Shown here: piece by piece, positions 8,115-11,186 of the stretch
Position numbering within the stretch: position 1 is the stretch's first letter
Layout of the letters: every line of letters starts with the position of its first letter
Assembly: GCA_023807065.1 (NCBI GenBank)
Contig: JAJJLU010001050.1
Location: forward strand, 1-11,186
DNA: 11,186 nucleotides
Source: Isotricha intestinalis
Lineage: Eukaryota; Ciliophora; Litostomatea; Vestibuliferida; Isotrichidae
Direction of reading: 5' to 3'
Position numbers and translations under genes: made by a program
Notes under the pieces: generated by a model
What the model was told of the DNA's origin: nothing
Databases searched by the model: none
The model's input: only the letters and a program-made list of their open reading frames with translations

Positions 8115-8469
8115 TTAATATTTTTAATTTCAAATATTTATTTATATATCAAATTTATCTTGGGTTTTATTTATTTAAATCTAATATAAATTTAATATTT
8201 TTTTCATAAAATTGATTTTTAAATTATTTAATTGTAAAATTTATAATTTTTCAAATAAGTTATGTTGAATCATGAAATACTCTAGGAAAAGAAAAAGAGA
8301 AAAAATAATTTAAATTCTTTAATTATTTGGGAAACCCTAATTTTTGGAAAATATTACTTATAAAATTAAACTTTTTAAATCTATTTTTAGTAAAAAAAAA
8401 TTTTTATTATGATTTATCTAATTTTCATAATAATTTATAAACTTGATATAAATAAATTATTGGAAATAA
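8115..8469. other. gene-free A/T-rich region
   Basis: No open frame of useful length or RNA gene is visible in these 355 bases on either strand. It should hold the promoter of the minus-strand Jupiter-like gene at its left end. One small G/C island, TTGGGAAACCCTAA (near 8328-8341), can pair GGG with CCC across an AAA loop. I can assign no function to it. Confidence 0.5.
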
Positions 8470-9244
8470 ATGACTAAAATGTTAAATAATTAAAATAATT
8501 TGGTTATGATAGAAAAATATTTCATTTTATATTTTCAATATTAATTGTATTCTCAAATAAAGAAATTCAAAAAATAATTTAGTTGAATATTTTAATTGTA
8601 GATAACAAATTCCTTCAGAATTAATAGAAAAAATAAAATTACATGACATCCCAAGATATTAAGAAGTTATATAAGTGATTCAATTGATATTGTAATTCCA
8701 AAAGAAAATCAAAATAAATATAAAACCTCTTTCCTTCAAATTAAAAAACCATTTTATGGAAATTAAGATGAAGATAATATGAAATGTAAAAGTAGATTAA
8801 TTAAAGATACTGAATAGAAGTTTTGCAAAAAGAAAAAAATGAAATTTTAGATAATAATGAAATGAATGATAATGTTGCATAAGTTGAATATAATTACCAA
8901 CGAAAAATAATTTTCAATATAATGATAATGATAAAATAATAGAAAATTTGTCAAATCAATTAAAAGAAAACAACCAAATAATAGAATATCAACAACCAAT
9001 GAATTATCAACAATCAATTAATTATCAATAAACGATTTATTTATCAACCTTTGAATCAAAATATCGGTAATAATCGACAATATAATTTTGTTAATGAATT
9101 ATTTTATAGTTAAAAAACTTGTGTTTGAAAATAAAAGATTAAAAAAATAAGAATCATAAAGAAAAGGGATTAATAAACAAAAATAGTAATTTAAAAGTTA
9201 AAATTAAATCTCCTAAAATATTAGTTGATTTTCCTTATATATAA
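8470..9244 (+). pseudogene. decayed protein-coding gene, multiple frameshifts and stops
   Basis: Coding-like sequence can be followed for about 258 codons, but only by changing frame near 8572, 8660, 8815, 8904, 9029, 9111 and 9182, each by one base. In-frame TAA codons lie at 8491, 8542, 8603, 8764, 8880, 9148 and 9157. Recognisable stretches include MIEKYFILYFQY, QIPSELIEKIKLHDIPRY, SDSIDIVIPKENQNKY, EVLQKEKNEILDNNEM, NNFQYNDNDKIIENLSNQ and a C-terminal KIKSPKILVDFPYI followed by TAA. Codon choice matches the intact genes (AT-ending, AGA, CAA, GAA), which random A/T DNA would not show over this length. The middle is Asn/Gln/Tyr-rich with a short tandem repeat. The ancestral protein family is not recognised. 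Breaks cannot be explained by introns: at 8660 the stop follows a stretch with no GT donor. The start at 8470 (ATG) is the most upstream in-frame ATG and is tentative. Confidence 0.6.
8988..9042 (+). repeat. 18-nt tandem repeat, three units
   Basis: Units are ATCAACAACCAATGAATT (8988-9005), ATCAACAATCAATTAATT (9006-9023) and a diverged 19-base third copy (9024-9042), after which another ATCAACC follows. In the pseudogene's frame the first two units encode YQQPMN and YQQSIN. The extra base in the third copy coincides with a frame change near 9029, so slippage in the repeat is a plausible cause. Confidence 0.6.
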
Positions 9245-9410
9245 TGTTTTATTATTAAATACTCATTAAATTAATAAAAAAATAAAAAAAGAAAATATAG
9301 AGGAGTTTTTTTGTATAAATAATTAATTTTAAAGATATAATAAATCCTTATATTAAATGATTTATTAAGTTTAAAAAATATTGTTCATAATGGCAAACAT
9401 TCATGAATTT
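9245..9410. other. A/T-rich spacer
   Basis: These 166 bases lie between the end of the pseudogene (plus) and the stop codon of the coiled-coil/propeller gene (minus). They contain long A and T runs, and I see no coding frame or structured element. Confidence 0.4.
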
Positions 9411-10730
9411 TTAATTTTTACTTTGTACATCAAAATATTGAATCATATTATTTCCTGTTAGAACCAATAATTCTTCTGAATTTTTAAAAATAGAATGTTT
9501 AACCCTTTCTTTATAATTTTCCTTTTTATCCATCATTTGTACATTTCTTAAATCAGGTTTAAATTTATCTAATTCAATTACATCATCTTGAAAAAAACAA
9601 ACAAAATAAACTTCTTGACAAAAAGCAATGGTTATAAAATTAATACTTATTTTTGTTGTATCTTTATAATCATTAATATTTAAAATATATAAATGATTAA
9701 TTCCAGCAATTAATAAATAATTATTCATTAAACATAAATCTTTAGGACTTAATATTTCTTGTTCTTCAAAATATTCGAATAATATTTTTTTGTTTTCCTT
9801 ATCATAAAAGAAATAACCAAAAGTATTTGCAAAGAATACAACATTTTCTGAAACTTTAATTAGAGATTGAATTTCTTTTTCGATTTCTTGTTTAAAAACT
9901 TCTTTTCTATTTTTAAAACAATATAATAGATTTGGTTTTCCAATAGAAAAAAATTGATTTTCATCATTTGAATCATATAAATAAACTATTTTTTCTTCTA
10001 ACGCAAATAAAATACTCTTTATTTTTTTTTTCAAATCAAACAACACAATATAACATTTATTTTTATTTGAATAATTCTCTAATGACCATAAAATATGTTC
10101 ATTTTGATAAGAACAAAAAAATAATATTTCATGTTCATTGTATGTACATAACTTATTTTGATTATTATTTTCTACAACAAATACTTCATTTTTAGTTCTA
10201 TATGCAATTTTTGAATCATTTATTTTTAATATTTCTTCAATAACAAGGTTTATACCTCTTTCAGTATTTATCAAATCAGATTTTTTCAGAATAAGTCTCT
10301 TTTTTTCTTCATCTTTATTGATTTCAATTGGATTCAAATTTTCTTTAGTTTTATTTTTATTATTTTCTATTATGTTTTTATTATTATTATTCTCAATTGA
10401 TTCATTTGAGCTTTCATTAATTGAATTTTTTTCTACATAATTATTTGGAATATCATTTTTCATTTTTTCTAAATCCTCTTTTATTCTTTTGTATTTTTCA
10501 TCATCTAATTTATATGTATTTAAAAGATTTTCAATATTTTCATTTTTTATATACTCCAAAACATTATTTTGAAATTTTGTCTCTTTGTCAATGATTGAAA
10601 TTATACTCTCTTTTATTTCATTTAAATTTTGTAATCTCTTTTTTCCATTTTCTATAATTTCATTTTTTTTCTTTTCCTCTGTTTCTGAAGAAAGTTCTTT
10701 AATTGCATTAAGTGAATTAACATATGACAT
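9411..10730 (-). CDS. coiled-coil plus beta-propeller-like protein, 439 aa
   Basis: The frame is intact, starts MSYVNSLNAIKELSSETEEK and ends TAA. Residues 8-95 are highly charged and helical with heptad-like spacing, consistent with a coiled coil. Residues 98-134 are an Asn/Ser/Lys low-complexity linker. Residues about 155-439 alternate short hydrophobic strands with polar turns every 40-50 residues, for example KIAYRTKNEVFVVENN, NVVFFANTFGYFFYDKEN, YLLIAGINHLYILNIND and ELLVLTGNNMIQYFDVQ. The last example resembles the end of a WD-type blade (x-I-x-x-[FW]-D). This pattern suggests a six- or seven-bladed propeller and so a protein-protein interaction role. The N-terminal helix followed by a propeller recalls TRIM-like or scaffold proteins, but there is no RING or B-box. 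No signal peptide, membrane helix or catalytic motif is seen. The family is not recognised. The gene points away from the telomere, and its start codon is about 450 bases from the window end. Confidence 0.8.
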   Translation of the reverse strand: MSYVNSLNAIKELSSETEEKKKNEIIENGKKRLQNLNEIKESIISIIDKETKFQNNVLEYIKNENIENLLNTYKLDDEKYKRIKEDLEKMKNDIPNNYVEKNSINESSNESIENNNNKNIIENNKNKTKENLNPIEINKDEEKKRLILKKSDLINTERGINLVIEEILKINDSKIAYRTKNEVFVVENNNQNKLCTYNEHEILFFCSYQNEHILWSLENYSNKNKCYIVLFDLKKKIKSILFALEEKIVYLYDSNDENQFFSIGKPNLLYCFKNRKEVFKQEIEKEIQSLIKVSENVVFFANTFGYFFYDKENKKILFEYFEEQEILSPKDLCLMNNYLLIAGINHLYILNINDYKDTTKISINFITIAFCQEVYFVCFFQDDVIELDKFKPDLRNVQMMDKKENYKERVKHSIFKNSEELLVLTGNNMIQYFDVQSKN

Positions 10731-11152
10731 TATAAGGTTTATTTTTTTAATATTTAATTAAAAAAATTTAATCAAATTTTCAAAATTTCTAAGCAAAAAA
10801 AAGTAAGAAAATTCAATCAATTTTAAAAAATTACCTAAACAAAGGAGAAGATGATAAATGTCACATAATCAATTTAAAAATCCTTCAAAAAATAGATTAG
10901 TGTAATCTTTGTAATCAAGTCGACTCAAGGTAGGCAAGAAATTTTTAAAAATTAATTTCCTCATATTAGAGGGGTCAAATTTTAAATTCAGAAATTAAAA
11001 TTTAGGGATAGTCGTTAAAATTATTTTAATATTGGTTAAAAATATTAACAACAAAAAGTTTATTAGTTAATAGTTTTAATGTTTTTTATATGAAAAAAAA
11101 ATAAATTATGCAAGAAATTAATATACTTTAAATTAAATCATTTATATAATTC
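10731..11152. other. subtelomeric region
   Basis: This is the sequence between the last intact gene and the telomere-like repeat. Its left part (10731-10857) is A/T-rich and must contain the promoter of the minus-strand 439-aa gene. The middle holds a possible broken coding remnant (10858-11030). The rest (11031-11152) is A/T-rich with no gene visible. No tandem subtelomeric satellite is seen. Confidence 0.5.
10858..11030 (+). pseudogene. possible broken coding remnant near the telomere
   Basis: An ATG at 10858-10860 opens MSHNQFKNPSKNRLV with codon use like the intact genes, then meets TAA at 10903 and again two codons later. A second frame then looks coding-like (KSTQGRQEIFKN, then FPHIRGVKF), interrupted only by TAA codons. 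The segment is also richer in G and C (GTCGACTCAAGG, GAGGGGTC) than its surroundings. No family is recognised. It could equally be non-coding sequence; the short length makes the call weak. Confidence 0.25.
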
Positions 11153-11186
11153 TTTTGGGGATTGGGGATTGGGGATGGGGATTGGG
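11153..11186 (+). repeat. telomere-like repeat (ATTGGGG units) at the right end
   Basis: The last 34 bases consist of TTTTGGGG followed by ATTGGGG units, with one shortened unit (ATGGGG) and the last cut by the window edge. Four GGGG runs and a terminal GGG are spaced two or three bases apart in otherwise G-poor DNA. The G-rich strand runs 5' to 3' toward the window end, the orientation of a telomere at the right end of a chromosome. The unit resembles the TTGGGG class of ciliate repeats with an added A. Only about five units are present, so this could be the truncated telomere of an assembled contig or, less likely, an internal G-rich repeat. The left edge carries no C-rich counterpart. Confidence 0.7.

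Noticed and set aside
7788..8209. Plus-strand open frames over the Jupiter-like gene (7788-7988 and 8027-8209)
   Set aside because: The translations are low-complexity Ile/Ser/Phe/Leu. The minus strand carries recognisable repeated motifs, so these are shadows.
8326..8342. A telomeric fragment in TTGGGAAACCCTAA
   Set aside because: It is a single short GGG/CCC island with no tandem copies. It does not match the ATTGGGG unit at the chromosome end.
8470..9244. An intact gene here with several tiny introns
   Set aside because: At several breaks the stop occurs before any GT donor in the open stretch, and the frame changes are single bases, so splicing cannot repair them.
9968..10195. Plus-strand open frame inside the 439-aa gene
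   Set aside because: It is Tyr/Phe/Asn-rich and lies antisense to a 439-codon intact frame with the better codon pattern.
10900..10990. A tRNA-like or structured RNA in the G/C-richer subtelomeric segment
   Set aside because: I could not pair an acceptor stem or find a T-loop consensus, and no anticodon arm is evident.
1..11186. CRISPR array, prophage, insertion sequence or bacterial operon
   Set aside because: There are no spaced direct repeats, transposase or terminal inverted repeats, and the genes are eukaryotic with short introns.

Overview
The window looks like a gene-dense chromosome end from an AT-rich unicellular eukaryote. Base composition is very A+T-rich by eye, and intergenic gaps are mostly short (about 50 to 190 bases) and almost pure A/T. 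The proteins are eukaryotic: a sortilin/VPS10 sorting receptor, a Slo/BK-type potassium channel and a SPIRAL1/Jupiter-like microtubule protein. There are no bacterial ribosome binding sites or operon layout. Two very short GT-AG introns (28 and probably 25 nt) are visible, and the right edge carries G-rich telomere-like repeats (ATTGGGG units) oriented as expected for a chromosome end. Tiny introns, compact genes and G4-type telomere repeats fit a ciliate macronuclear chromosome best. Every complete gene ends in TAA and long intact frames contain no internal stops, so the code behaves as standard. That points to a lineage such as the litostomes rather than Paramecium, Tetrahymena or Oxytricha. 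The lineage is an inference.

Layout, left to right: (1) 1-142, minus strand: the 5' end of a gene that runs off the left edge, probably with a 25-nt intron. (2) 193-1087, minus strand: a 288-residue coiled-coil protein in two exons around a 28-nt intron; its second exon is easily missed because the first exon reads into a stop inside the intron. (3) 1209-3632, plus strand: a single-VPS10-domain sortilin-like receptor, divergent from gene 2 across a 121-base promoter region. (4) 3766-7590, plus strand: a 1274-residue Slo-type channel with TVGYGD filter, R-x-x-R voltage sensor and two RCK domains, but no recognisable Ca2+ bowl. (5) 7776-8114, minus strand: a 112-residue protein with two SPIRAL1/Jupiter-type PGG motifs. 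(6) 8115-8469: A/T-rich and gene-free. (7) 8470-9244, plus strand: a decayed gene whose reading frame can be followed through about seven frame changes and seven in-frame TAA codons. (8) 9411-10730, minus strand: a 439-residue protein with an N-terminal coiled coil and a beta-propeller-like C-terminal half. (9) 10731-11152: subtelomeric DNA with a possible broken coding remnant. (10) 11153-11186: telomere-like repeat.

The genes do not form an obvious pathway. They are unrelated housekeeping or membrane genes (vacuolar/lysosomal sorting, ion conductance, microtubule binding, coiled-coil structure) on a compact chromosome arm. Decayed sequence increases toward the telomere, as is usual for subtelomeres. 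I found no new multi-gene system. The most interesting points are the telomere repeat, the tiny introns, the channel's altered calcium site and the TAA-rich pseudogene.
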